Shown here: positions 44,845 through 54,100 of the stretch, piece by piece | Layout of the letters: each line of letters opens with the position of its first letter | How positions within the stretch are numbered: position 1 is the first letter of the stretch | Translations under genes and position numbers: made by a program | From: Streptomyces sp. A012304 | GTDB lineage: Bacteria > Actinomycetota > Actinomycetes > Streptomycetales > Streptomycetaceae | NCBI RefSeq assembly: GCF_026008495.1 | Contig: NZ_BQUN01000106.1 | Span: 32,641 to 96,640, forward strand | Direction of reading: 5' to 3' | DNA length: 64,000 nucleotides | Notes under the pieces: model-generated | The model's input: the letters and a program-made list of their open reading frames with translations, nothing else | Database searches by the model: none | Told to the model about the DNA's origin: nothing

Positions 44845-45944
44845 GCGCGCTCCAGCCGCTGCCGTGCCCGGTGCGCCGCCTCCCGCGCGTCCTTGAGGCA
44901 GACACGGCGGTCGAAGGAGAGGAACGCCACCCTGTCGCGCAGCTCCACGGGATGGTCGGCGTCGCGGTACGGCGTCAGGCAGACGACCGGACAGCCGGCG
45001 CGGGCCACCAGGTCGAGGAAGTGCCGCCATTCCCCGGCCGGGGCGACGGTCCGGCCGGTGAACGGCGGACGCAGCAGCCCGAGGTCGGAGAAGAGGACCA
45101 CGGGCGTCCCGGGCAGCGGGGGCCGGTACTCCTCCGTCCTCAGCGGGTCGCGGCGTACGACGCCCCGGGTGGGGGTGCCGCGGAAGCGCAGCAGCTCCAC
45201 CCGGTCGCGCCCGGCGACGCTGCCGATCAGCTCGCGCAGCCAGAGCCGGTCGTCCTGGAAGGGGGCGAGTGCGGGACCGTGGTCCAGCAGGAGCTGGGCG
45301 CCGCGCCGGGTGCTGAACCGGTGCCGGCGCGGCAGGGCCCGTACCGCGTCCTGGCGGGCGACGCTGCGCAGCAGGGAGCGCTCGTCGGGCTCCCGGCCGG
45401 CGACCGGTGTGGAGACCGCCGCGAACATGATGCCGCGCGCCCAGTCGGGCTTCCACGGCGGTTCGTGCGGCAGGGCGGGGCCCGCCGTCCCGGGCGAGAG
45501 CAGGGCCGGGTCGGCGGCTCCCGGTCCGTCGCCGGCCGTCGGGACGACGGTGGTGGGGGCGGAGCCGTGCAGCGCGGTGAGGGAGAAGTCGACCGGCCGC
45601 CGGGTGAGGTGGGCCGCCGGCTCCCGGACGCCGAAGGGCGCCGCTGTCCCCGGGCCGTCGGCGTGGCCGGTGTCCGCCGGGCGGGCCCGCGCGGTCACGG
45701 GCCGGGGCGGGTGGACCGGGCGCGTGCCGCCCGCGATGTCGTCCGGGTCCGGCGCGGCGGGGACGTGCGGGGGCGGCGCGAGCCGCTCGGCCCGTTCCTC
45801 GGCCGGGTCCCGCGAGCCGGTGGCGGTCGCGCCGTCCAGGCCCAGCAGGCGTGCCATGGCGGCGGCGGTGGCCGCGTTTCTCGGCCGTAACCCGCCGACG
45901 GCGCGCACGAGATCGCCGAGGAACACCTCTCCCCGTGCGGTCAC
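44841..45944 (-). CDS. VWA-like partner protein of the MoxR ATPase, MIDAS degenerate
   Basis: This 367-residue protein has an N-terminal helical part, a long Pro/Gly/Ala-rich linker (about 45-170) and a C-terminal domain (about 213-347) that reads like a von Willebrand A fold: GAQLLLDHGPALAPF, RVELLRFRG, PVVLFSDLGLL and GCPVVCLTPYRD. The metal site D-x-S-x-S is replaced by D221-HGPA, so metal binding is doubtful. The gene follows a MoxR AAA ATPase with a GTGA overlap. MoxR ATPases are known to work with VWA proteins, which supports the call. It may be related to proteins labelled SAV_2336-related, from memory. It is probably an adaptor between the ATPase and the propeller protein. Confidence 0.65.
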   Translation of the reverse strand: MTARGEVFLGDLVRAVGGLRPRNAATAAAMARLLGLDGATATGSRDPAEERAERLAPPPHVPAAPDPDDIAGGTRPVHPPRPVTARARPADTGHADGPGTAAPFGVREPAAHLTRRPVDFSLTALHGSAPTTVVPTAGDGPGAADPALLSPGTAGPALPHEPPWKPDWARGIMFAAVSTPVAGREPDERSLLRSVARQDAVRALPRRHRFSTRRGAQLLLDHGPALAPFQDDRLWLRELIGSVAGRDRVELLRFRGTPTRGVVRRDPLRTEEYRPPLPGTPVVLFSDLGLLRPPFTGRTVAPAGEWRHFLDLVARAGCPVVCLTPYRDADHPVELRDRVAFLSFDRRVCLKDAREAAHRARQRLERA

Positions 45945-46918
45945 GCGCCGCCCTCCGTGCCCTCGCGCCGCTTGCGGAGCGTGACCGTCTCCAGTGCCTT
46001 CCACTCGGGGGTGCCCGGTGTGACACCCAGTTGCTGGCTGGCCTTCAGGGCGTCGAGGTACTCCGCGGTGCTCGGGCCGGCGGCCGCGTCGCGCACCATG
46101 CCGCGCACGCCGATGATGTGGTCGGCCACCTGGCCGGCCAGGACGGCGTCGTAGCGGTCGCCCAGATGCGCGGCGGCGACCTTGAGCAGGTGCTTCCTGG
46201 TGGGCGCCTCGAGTTCCACCACGATGCAGCGCCGCAGGAAGGGCTTGGGCAGCTCCCGCTCGTCGTTGGTGGTGATGACCACGAGAGGGGCCCGTTCCGG
46301 CGGCACGGAGACGGACTTCTCCATTACCCCGGCTTCCCCGGCCTCCCCGGCCTCGTCGCTCCCGTTGTTGCCGTCGGCGTCGTCGAGGGCGGTGTGGTCG
46401 TCCTCGCACCACGGCAGGGCGAAGGACAGCGATCCGAGCGGGCCGAGCAGGCTGTTGGGCAGGTCGGGGTCGGCCTTGTCGATCTCGTCGATCAGGACGA
46501 CGCTGCGCTCCGGGCCCGCGAAGGCCCGCCACAGGGGGCCCTTCGTGTAGTAGCGCCTGATGTCCGGGTGGAGCTTGCGCGCCTGGGCGTCGTTGAGCCG
46601 CCGCAGCGCGTCGAACCGCCACAGCAGGTCCTCGGGTTCGGTCCGCGCCGTGACGACGTGGGGGTGGAAGTCCCAGCCGAGGATGCGGGCGACGTTGGGG
46701 GCGAGCGAGGACTTGCCGGAGCCCGGGGGGCCGAAGAGCAGCAGCGGCCGGCCGGTCTTCAACGCGACGTTGACCGCGAGGACGACCTCCTCGTCGTCGA
46801 AGACGTACACCTCGTGGTCCGCCGCGTAGCCCACCGTGTCGGCGCGGCCCTCGACGTCCCGGCCGGGCGGCGGCGACGTGTCGGCGGCAGGGTCGAACTC
46901 CATGTCGTACTGCAGCAC
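45941..46918 (-). CDS. MoxR-type AAA+ ATPase
   Basis: This 325-residue protein has Walker A GPPGSGKS (63-70), Walker B VVLIDEIDKAD (about 139-149), the sensor-like VVITTNDERELPKPFLRRC and an arginine finger region. This is the MoxR/dynein-related class. After Walker B it carries a low-complexity acidic insert that includes GNNGSDEAGEAGEAG. The GTG at 46918 has GGAGG eight bases upstream. It would act as a hexameric chaperone or remodelling ATPase with the VWA-like protein encoded next, whose start overlaps its stop. The NACHT gene lies 55 bp upstream on the same strand, so all five may be one transcript. Confidence 0.88.
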   Translation of the reverse strand: MLQYDMEFDPAADTSPPPGRDVEGRADTVGYAADHEVYVFDDEEVVLAVNVALKTGRPLLLFGPPGSGKSSLAPNVARILGWDFHPHVVTARTEPEDLLWRFDALRRLNDAQARKLHPDIRRYYTKGPLWRAFAGPERSVVLIDEIDKADPDLPNSLLGPLGSLSFALPWCEDDHTALDDADGNNGSDEAGEAGEAGVMEKSVSVPPERAPLVVITTNDERELPKPFLRRCIVVELEAPTRKHLLKVAAAHLGDRYDAVLAGQVADHIIGVRGMVRDAAAGPSTAEYLDALKASQQLGVTPGTPEWKALETVTLRKRREGTEGGA

Positions 46919-46973
46919 ACGCCCTCCTCCGGCGGCACGGTCACCGCCTCATTCTGCCCCGCCGGACGTGCCG

Positions 46974-49169
46974 TCAGATGCGGATGTCGGTACCCGTCCG
47001 TATCTCCACCCCGGGCAGCGACCAGCCCCGCGTTCCCCCGCGGGACTCCCCGGCGGACGTCCGAAGTCCGAGGACACGCAGCCGCCGGGCTCCGGACAGG
47101 GCGCGCAGGACGGCGCGCCCGGGGCTCGGCGCGAGTTCCAGGAACACCACGCCGGAGCCCGCCAGGGCGGTCAGGTCCCCAAGGGCCGGGCAGCCGCTGA
47201 TCCTCAGCGTGCGCAGCCGGCGCAGCCCGCCGAGGCCCTGAAGGTCCGTCAGGGAAGGGTTGTCCACGATCTCCAGGGTGTGCAGCAGCGGCAGGGCGCG
47301 CAGGACGTGCACCGGCAGCGGGGTGTCGCCCCGGCAGACCACGTGGGACACGGTGGCGGCGAGGGTGGTGAGGTCGTCGGCGGGCTCCGCGCCGGTCAGT
47401 TCGAGCGAGCGCCGCTCCGGGACGGGGGCGCAGGGGTGCGGCGTCCAGGTGTCGACCTGGACCGAGGAGACCACCGTCCGTTCGGGCATCCCTACGCCGT
47501 ACGGCGCGGAGTCCGAGGCGGGGAGGGTGTGGAACCGGCGCAGGAACTCCTCCGCCGCCGCCCCGCCCACCAGTTCGGCGGTGTGCATGACCAGGAGGGC
47601 CTCCGGGCTCAGCCACGCGAAGGCGTCCGGTCCGGGCAGGAGTTCCAGCACCAGCGCACCGGCGCCGGCCAGTTCCCCGGCCGCGGCGCGGGTGCGGGGC
47701 GGGATCAACTCGGCGAGCCGGTCCTGGATCTCCTTGCGCAGGGCGGGCTCGATCACCGGGACGAGCTGGAGGGCGGCGCCGGCGAGCAGGACGAGCCGGA
47801 CACGATGGCGCGGCTCGCGCCCCGCACGAGCCAGGAGGCCGCGGAGGATCTCGGTCCGCTCGGGCCGCCGGGCGACACCGACGGCGAGGCGTACGACCTC
47901 CTGCCAGTCGTCGCTGTCGGCCCGGTGGACCAGCACACCGGTGTCTCCGTCGTCCACCACGGCACAGGCCGCCAGGTAGGAGTGGACGGTACGGTGCAGG
48001 AAGCCGATGGCGTCCGGGCCCGCCTCCTGGAGGACCCCGCTGCGGCTCAGCAGCTGACGCAGGACGGTCCAAGGTTCGGTCCGGGCGTCCATGCGGGGCA
48101 TGGCGGGCAGGGACTGGGCGATGAGAGCGGCAGCCTGCTCCGTCGTGATCTCGCTGAGGCCGTTGCGCTGCATCCAGTAGGCGATGCGCTGCAGCAGCGC
48201 CCGCTGCTCGGCTTCGCCGGCGGTGAGCCCCTCGGGGGCTCCTACGCCACGTTCGGCGTCACGCCGGCCCAGCAGGAGCGACAGAAGGGCGTCGTAGAGG
48301 GGGATCCGGCCGAGCGGCACGAACCCGCGCCGTTCCTCGTAGAGGGCGCACAGAATCGCGCACATCAGCGGGTTGGTGGCCAGCTCGGAGAGTTCGGGAG
48401 CCCGGGCCACCACGGCGAACAGTTCCGCCGCCGGGTCCTGGGCCCGATCCCGGGCGGCCGGGGACAGGCCCCAGCCCTCGTACCAGAGGGTGAGGAAACG
48501 GCGCACGTCGCCCTGCGTCATGGGGACGAGACGGCAGTCGGTGAAGCCCAAGTCGGCCAGCCAGTCCTCCGCGACGGCCGAGGGCCGGGACGTCACCACG
48601 CACCGCGTGTCCGGGTGGACGGCGAGCAGGGCGCGCAGCCAGTCCCGCACGCGCTCGCGCAGTGGCGCGGGGATCTCGTCGGCGCCGTCGACCAGCAGCA
48701 GACCGCGCCCCTCGGCCAGTACCCGTTCGGCCCACCCGTCCGGCTGCTCGGCGCTCAGCGGAGCACCGGTCATGTCCAGAAAGCCCTGCGGGCCGGGCAG
48801 GGGCGCGGCGTCCCGTGCCACCCAGCGCAGCGGCAGCAGGAAGGGCACCCGGCCGACGAGGTCCTCCGCCCCGCGGGGGCCCGCGTCCGTGGCGCGGAGC
48901 GCCAGCCGTCGCAGGACCGTGGTCTTGCCCGAACCGACCGGGCCGCGCAGCACGGCCCGGGGATGGGCGGCCAGCAGCTCTTCCACGGGGGCTTCCGGGC
49001 TCTCCCGCCCCCACGTGGCCCGCAGGCCGAGGTAGCTCGCGGTCAGCGGGATCCGGCGCAGGGCGGTGTTCGTGTCCAGGCCGAACAGATCGAGCGTGCC
49101 GTAGTGCGCCCGGAGGTAATCGGCGTAACGGCTCTCGAACTCGGCGTCGCGCAACCCACGTTCCCGCAC
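46974..49169 (-). CDS. NACHT-type STAND NTPase with leucine-rich C-terminus
   Basis: This 731-residue protein has a NACHT-type NTPase core: Walker A GPVGSGKTT (76-84) and Walker B LLLVDGADEIP (about 157-167), then RCVVTSRPSAV and a typical helical region. The C-terminus (about 570-690) has leucine-rich-like units such as LPLLHTLEIVDNPSLTDLQG and LRRLRTLRISGCPALGDLTA. The short N-terminus (about 60 residues) has no recognised effector domain, so the effector may be supplied by the TIR protein downstream. Bacterial NACHT proteins are known antiphage sensors. The GTG at 49169 follows GGGGAGG. It begins the leftward five-gene set, next to a tRNA gene. Confidence 0.88.
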   Translation of the reverse strand: MRERGLRDAEFESRYADYLRAHYGTLDLFGLDTNTALRRIPLTASYLGLRATWGRESPEAPVEELLAAHPRAVLRGPVGSGKTTVLRRLALRATDAGPRGAEDLVGRVPFLLPLRWVARDAAPLPGPQGFLDMTGAPLSAEQPDGWAERVLAEGRGLLLVDGADEIPAPLRERVRDWLRALLAVHPDTRCVVTSRPSAVAEDWLADLGFTDCRLVPMTQGDVRRFLTLWYEGWGLSPAARDRAQDPAAELFAVVARAPELSELATNPLMCAILCALYEERRGFVPLGRIPLYDALLSLLLGRRDAERGVGAPEGLTAGEAEQRALLQRIAYWMQRNGLSEITTEQAAALIAQSLPAMPRMDARTEPWTVLRQLLSRSGVLQEAGPDAIGFLHRTVHSYLAACAVVDDGDTGVLVHRADSDDWQEVVRLAVGVARRPERTEILRGLLARAGREPRHRVRLVLLAGAALQLVPVIEPALRKEIQDRLAELIPPRTRAAAGELAGAGALVLELLPGPDAFAWLSPEALLVMHTAELVGGAAAEEFLRRFHTLPASDSAPYGVGMPERTVVSSVQVDTWTPHPCAPVPERRSLELTGAEPADDLTTLAATVSHVVCRGDTPLPVHVLRALPLLHTLEIVDNPSLTDLQGLGGLRRLRTLRISGCPALGDLTALAGSGVVFLELAPSPGRAVLRALSGARRLRVLGLRTSAGESRGGTRGWSLPGVEIRTGTDIRI

Positions 49170-49238
49170 CGTCGCCTCCCCGCCCCGGGCCCCGCACGTC
49201 CCCTACCCACTCGGGGCCCGGCCCAGGCCTGACGGCGA

Positions 49239-49272
49239 AGGGCCCCGGCCCACCGAAGTGAGCCGGGGCCCT
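49239..49272 (-). terminator. Terminator of tRNA-Pro
   Basis: AGGGCCCCGGC (49239-49249) and GCCGGGGCCCT (49262-49272) form a perfect 11-bp stem with a 12-base loop, 27 bases past the tRNA 3' end. It also insulates the tRNA from the NACHT gene. Confidence 0.8.
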
Positions 49273-49298
49273 GGCCCGGCGGACGTCCGCCTTCACTG

Positions 49299-49372
<74 letters not shown>

Positions 49373-49453
49373 TCGCGCTCCGCCCCGGTGAACCGTGGGA
49401 ACGCGCAGGTAAACACTACCGTACCGACGCCGGTGCCGCCCTCGTGCGGTGCG

Positions 49454-50491
49454 TCAGCCGTCGGCCGTGGCGCGGGACCGCGCCGGGGCGGTGGAGCCGC
49501 GGACCCGCAACTCGACGGCGACGTCGGTGGGTTCGGCGGGAAGGGGCAGGCCTTCGACGGCGGCGGTGAGCAGGCCGACGGCGCGGTCGGCGACGGCGGC
49601 GAAGTCCTGGCGGAGGGTGGTCAGGGGCGGGGAGAGGTAGGGGGCGGCGGGGATGTCGTCGAAGCCGACGACGCTGATGTCGTGCGGGACGGTCAGTCCG
49701 GCCTCGGCGAAGGCGCGGACCAGGCCGATCGCCATGTCGTCGTTGGCGGCGAAGACGGCGGTGACGTCCGTGAGCCGGGCGAGCCGGCGGCCGGCCGCGT
49801 ATCCGGAGGCCGGGGTCCAGTCGCCCGCCTCGGGCATGGGCGGCTCGGGGGCTCCCGCGGCGGCGAGCGCCTCGCGCCAGCCGCGGACGCGTTCGCGGGC
49901 GCTGAACCAGTGCTGCGGGCCGGGGACGTGCCAGACCGTGCGGTGCCCGAGGGCGAGCAGGTGCTCGGTGGCGAGGCGGGCGGCGGCCACCCCGTCGGCG
50001 CGGACGACGGCGCTGTGTCCGCCGGCCGTGTCGACCGGGGCGCTCAGGCTGACGACCGGTAGGTCGGTGTGGAGTCGCAAAGGGGTGCCGTCGTCGACGG
50101 GTTCGGCCAGGACGAGGCCGTCGACGCCCTGCCGGAGGAGCGACTCCACGGCGGCGGTGACGCCCTGGCCCTCCGCGGTGCTCGCCAGTGCGAACGTGTA
50201 TCCCGCCTCCCGCACGGCCTGCTCGAGCCCGAACAGCAGGGAGGTCGGGCCGTGCAGCGGGGAGCCGAGGGCGACGACGCCGATGCGGCGGTAGCGGCCC
50301 GACAGCAGGGCGCGGGCGGCGGTGTTGGGGCGGTAGTCCAGGTCACGGATGGCCCGCAGCACGCGCGCGCGGACCTCGTCGCTGACGTGCGGTTCGCCGT
50401 TGACGACACGCGACACCGTCTTCTGCGAGACCCCGGCGGCGCGGGCGACCTCCGTCATCCCCGGGCCGCGACGGGGTCGGGAGGTGGCCAT
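49454..50491 (-). CDS. LacI-family transcriptional regulator
   Basis: This 345-residue protein has the LacI helix-turn-helix at the N-terminus (MTEVARAAGVSQKTVSRVVN, then LDYRPNTAARAL) and a periplasmic-binding-like sugar domain (RIGVVALGSPLHGPTSLLFG, AVFAANDDMAIGL, ISVVGFDDIPAAPYLSPPLT). It senses a sugar-like ligand and represses transcription. The ATG at 50491 is clear. About 100 bp upstream is a 14-bp perfect palindrome with a central CG, the usual LacI operator form. It may control its own gene, the divergent lipid-synthase operon, or a distant sugar locus. Confidence 0.93.
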   Translation of the reverse strand: MATSRPRRGPGMTEVARAAGVSQKTVSRVVNGEPHVSDEVRARVLRAIRDLDYRPNTAARALLSGRYRRIGVVALGSPLHGPTSLLFGLEQAVREAGYTFALASTAEGQGVTAAVESLLRQGVDGLVLAEPVDDGTPLRLHTDLPVVSLSAPVDTAGGHSAVVRADGVAAARLATEHLLALGHRTVWHVPGPQHWFSARERVRGWREALAAAGAPEPPMPEAGDWTPASGYAAGRRLARLTDVTAVFAANDDMAIGLVRAFAEAGLTVPHDISVVGFDDIPAAPYLSPPLTTLRQDFAAVADRAVGLLTAAVEGLPLPAEPTDVAVELRVRGSTAPARSRATADG

Positions 50492-50589
50492 GGACTGCGC
50501 TCCCGTCGGGTCGGCGCTCTCCGCCCGGAGCGTGCGGGCTGTCGGGACTACGCAGCCAAGCCGGTCGACGACCTCCCGAGGACCGGGCT

Positions 50590-50603
50590 TGACTACGTAG
50601 TCA
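50590..50603. promoter_or_regulatory. LacI-type operator palindrome
   Basis: TGACTACGTAGTCA is a perfect 14-bp palindrome with a central CG pair, the form preferred by LacI-family proteins. It lies 99 bp upstream of the LacI gene and overlaps a TTGACT that could be a -35 element. Confidence 0.55.
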
Positions 50604-50761
50604 CGCCAGTCTTGGCGGCTAATCCGTCCGCGTCAAGCCCCGTCCACGTGCCGACCAGGGGCTCTCCTGGTCCGTACCCCGTCCATGGGACCGGGGGCGC
50701 GGCCTTTACCGGTCACTCCGGAGGCGACACACAGAATTTCCTTGCCGTGCACGTGGGGCCG

Positions 50762-50815
50762 GAAAAGGGGAGTCCCTTTTCGGACATGCGGTCCGAAGGA
50801 ACTCATTTCCTTCGG
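50762..50815 (+). promoter_or_regulatory. Two successive perfect hairpins in the leader/control region
   Basis: GAAAAGGG-GAGT-CCCTTTTC (50762-50781) and CCGAAGGAA-CTCAT-TTCCTTCGG (50793-50815) are perfect inverted repeats with 8-bp and 9-bp arms, 11 bp apart. They could end leftward or rightward transcripts or serve as operators. They lie upstream of the predicted megasynthase promoter. Confidence 0.55.
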
Positions 50816-50953
50816 TGGTGCGCGTTTCAACAATGTGAGGCGGGGATGAACCCGGCTCTCCGCGAAAGCGATTGATCCGTTTTCCTCCACCCTGGCCATA
50901 TCTCCGCCGCTGACCGAATCGATACGGCCACTGACCGGCCGTCCGTTCAAACG

Positions 50954-50983
50954 TTGACCAGTGAGTAACTAGCGCACTACCTT
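50954..50983 (+). promoter_or_regulatory. Candidate promoter of the megasynthase operon
   Basis: TTGACC (50954-50959) and TACCTT (50978-50983) are separated by 18 bp. The start point would be near 50990, giving a leader of about 130 bases before the ATG at 51118. Confidence 0.5.
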
Positions 50984-51117
50984 TCAACGCGCTTCGAACA
51001 AGTGCTTTGTCGGCGTTCCGGGGTGATCCCTGCCCGCCGGAATCCGGTGTGCGGCCTTTGCTGTCCTTCGCAGTCCTGAAACCCCACCGTGCAGTTTCAC
51101 CCTTGATTCGGAGAATC

Positions 51118-54100
51118 ATGACGTCCGCTGTGCGTTCCGAGGACTTGATCATCGGCATCTCTCCTTTCGGTGAACCCGACGCCGGGCTCACCCTGGCGGT
51201 CGGCCGGGCCGGCGGGCTGGGGGTGCTGGATCTCGGTGACGGCGACCGAAGAACGCGCGAGGCGCTGGCCCGGCTGCGGCGCGCCTCCCCCGGCGCGTTC
51301 GGCGTGCGGGTCGGCCCCGGATGCCGGCTCGCCCTCGCCGACCTGCCCTCTGACGACGGTCCACGGACGGTGGTCGTCGCCGCGGGCGCGCCGTGGCCGG
51401 TCGCGGAGGTCGCCGCACACCACCGGGTGCTGGTGGAGGTCACCGATCTGGCGGGCGCGGTGGAGGCCGCCCGCGCCGGGGCGCACGGGCTGATCGCACG
51501 GGGCAGCGAGTGCGGCGGCCGGATCGGCGAACTGAGCACCTTCGTCCTGCTCCAACAGCTGCTGGCCGCCCCCGGCCTGGACCTCCCGGTGTGGGCCTGC
51601 GGCGGCATCGGGCCACGGACGGCCGCCGCGGCGGTGGCCGGCGGGGCGGCCGGCGTGGTGGTGGACACCCAGCTCGCGCTGCTGGCCGAGTCGGCGCTGC
51701 CCGAGACGGTGGCCGCCGTGCTGCGGTCCCTGGACGGCTCGGAGACGGTCGTGCTGGGCGGGCACCGGGTCCTGGGACGGCGCGGCCCGGACGGCCTGCG
51801 GATCCCGGCCGACGCGGACCCCGGGGCGGTCGCCACCCTGCTGGGCGCGCGCGACCTCGCCGCCCAGCTGCTGCCCGTCGGCCAGGACGGCTTCCTCGCC
51901 GCCCGGTTCGCGGACCGGTGGGTGGACGTACGGCGGGCGGTGCGGGCCCTGAAGGACGCGGTGCGCGACGCCCTGGGCGACGACGGGGCGGCGCGGGCGC
52001 TGCGGGACGGGTCCCCGATGAGCCGGGCGCTGGGGACACGGCTGCCGGTGGCACAGGGGCCGATGACCCGGGTCAGCGACGGGGCCGCGTTCGCGGCGGC
52101 GGTCGCCGGCGACGGGGCGCTGCCGTTCCTGGCGCTGGCCCTCGCGGACGGCCGGCGGACCCGGGAGATGCTGGCGGAGACCCGGGACGCGGTGGCCGGC
52201 CGGCCCTGGGGTGTGGGCGTGCTGGGCTTCGCCCCGGAGGACGTACGGGCCGCCCAGCTGGAGGCCGTACGGGAGCTGCGGCCGACGCACGCGATCATCG
52301 CGGGCGGGCGGCCGTCGCAGGCGCGGGCGCTGGAGCGGGACGGCGTCCGCACGTTCCTGCACGTGCCCTCGCCGGGGCTGCTGCGGCAGTTCCTCCAGGC
52401 CGGGGCGCGCCGCTTCGTGTTCGAGGGCTCCGAGTGCGGCGGACATGTCGGACCGCGCGGCAGCTTCCCGCTGTGGGAGGCCCAACTCGCCGTCCTGGAA
52501 GACGACTTGGCCGACGAGGACGTCGCCGGCCTGGAGGTGTTCTTCGCGGGCGGCGTGCACGACGAGCGGTCGGCGGCGATGGTCGCCGCGCTCGCCGCGC
52601 CGCTCACCGCGCGCGGGGCGGCCGTCGGCGTCCTGATGGGCACCGCGTACCTGTTCACCGAGGAGGCGGTGGCGCACGGCGCGATCCGGCCCCTGTTCCA
52701 GCGGCAGGTGCTGGCCGCCGAGCGCACCACCCTGCTGGAGTCGGCGCCCGGTCACGCCACCCGCTGCGTGCCCAGTCCGTTCACCGCCGGCTACCGCGAG
52801 GAGGAGGCCCGGCTGCGCGCGGCGGGCGTGCCCGACCGGCGGATCTGGGAGGAGCTGGAACGGCTCAACGTCGGCCGGCTGCGCGTCGCCAGCAAGGGCG
52901 TGACCCGCGCCGCCGAAGGAACGCTCACGCCCGTCGACGAGCGGCGGCAGCTCGACGAGGGGATGTTCATGGCCGGGGAGGTGGCCGTGCTGCGCGCGGC
53001 GACCACGACGGTCGCCGCCCTGCACACGTCCGTGACGGCGGGCGCGGCCAGCTTCCTGACCCGGCGGTCCGCCGCACTGGGCCTGCGGCCGGCGCCGTCG
53101 CAGCCCGAGGCGCCCGCGCCGCTCGACATCGCCGTCGTCGGGATGGCCTGCATGTTCCCCGACGCCCCCGACCTGGCCACGTTCTGGGCGAACGTCGTCG
53201 GGGGCGTCGACGCGGTCGGCGAGGTCCCGGCCGACCGCTGGGACCCGGCCGTCCACCACGGCACGTCCACCGCGTCGAAGTGGGGCGGCTTCCTGCCCCG
53301 CATCCCCTTCGACCCGCTGCGCTACGGCATCCCGCCCGCCTCCCTCGGCTCGGTCGAGCCGGTCCAGCTGCTGTCCCTGGAGGCCGCCCGCCGGGCCCTG
53401 GAGGACGCCGGATACGGCGACAAAGGACGGGAGTTCGACCGCTCCCGCACCTCCGTGGTGTTCGGCGCCGAGGCGGGCAGCGACCTGTCCAACGCCGCCA
53501 CGCTGCGGGCCGTGCTGCCCTCGTACTACGGGAAGGTCCCGAGCGGCCTGGAGGACCAGCTTCCGCAGCTCACCGAGGACTCCTTCCCCGGCATGCTCGC
53601 CAACGTCATCTCCGGCCGGATCGCCAACCGCCTCGACCTGGGCGGCGCCAACTACACCGTCGACGCCGCCTGCGCGTCCTCGCTGGCCGCCGTCGACGTG
53701 GCCTGCAAGGAACTCGTCGCCGGCACCAGCGACGTGGTGCTGTGCGGCGGCGCCGACCTGCACAACGGCATCAACGACTACGTCCTCTTCTCCTCCGTGC
53801 ACGCCCTGTCGCCCACCGGCCGCTCCCGCGCCTTCGACGGCTCGGCGGACGGCATCGCGCTCGGCGAGGGCGTCGCCTGCGTCGTCCTCAAGCGGCTCGC
53901 GGACGCCGAACGCGACGGCGACCGGATCTACGGCGTGATCAAGGGGCTCGGCTCCTCCAGCGACGGCCGCTCCCTCGGGCTGACCGCGCCCCGCCCCGAG
54001 GGCCAGCGGACCGCCCTGGAGCGGGCCTACCGCAACGCGGGCGTCTCCCCCGCCGACGTCGGGCTGGTCGAGGCGCACGGCACCGGCACGGTGGTCGGCG

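Larger units (their letters stand above)
50492..51117. other. Control region between LacI regulator and the megasynthase operon
   Basis: This 626-bp stretch holds no convincing gene. It contains a LacI-type palindrome (50590-50603), a short inverted repeat CGCCA-GTCT-TGGCG (50605-50618), two consecutive perfect hairpins (50762-50781 and 50793-50815), and a likely promoter (50954-50983) about 130 bp before the megasynthase start. It is clearly less GC-rich than the genes on each side. Confidence 0.6.

Noticed and set aside
41983..46026. One 1347-codon protein fusing the propeller protein with upstream sequence
   Set aside because: The upstream part is out of frame with the VWA-like gene that is itself supported by motifs. 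The ATG at 44844 overlapping a stop is the better start.
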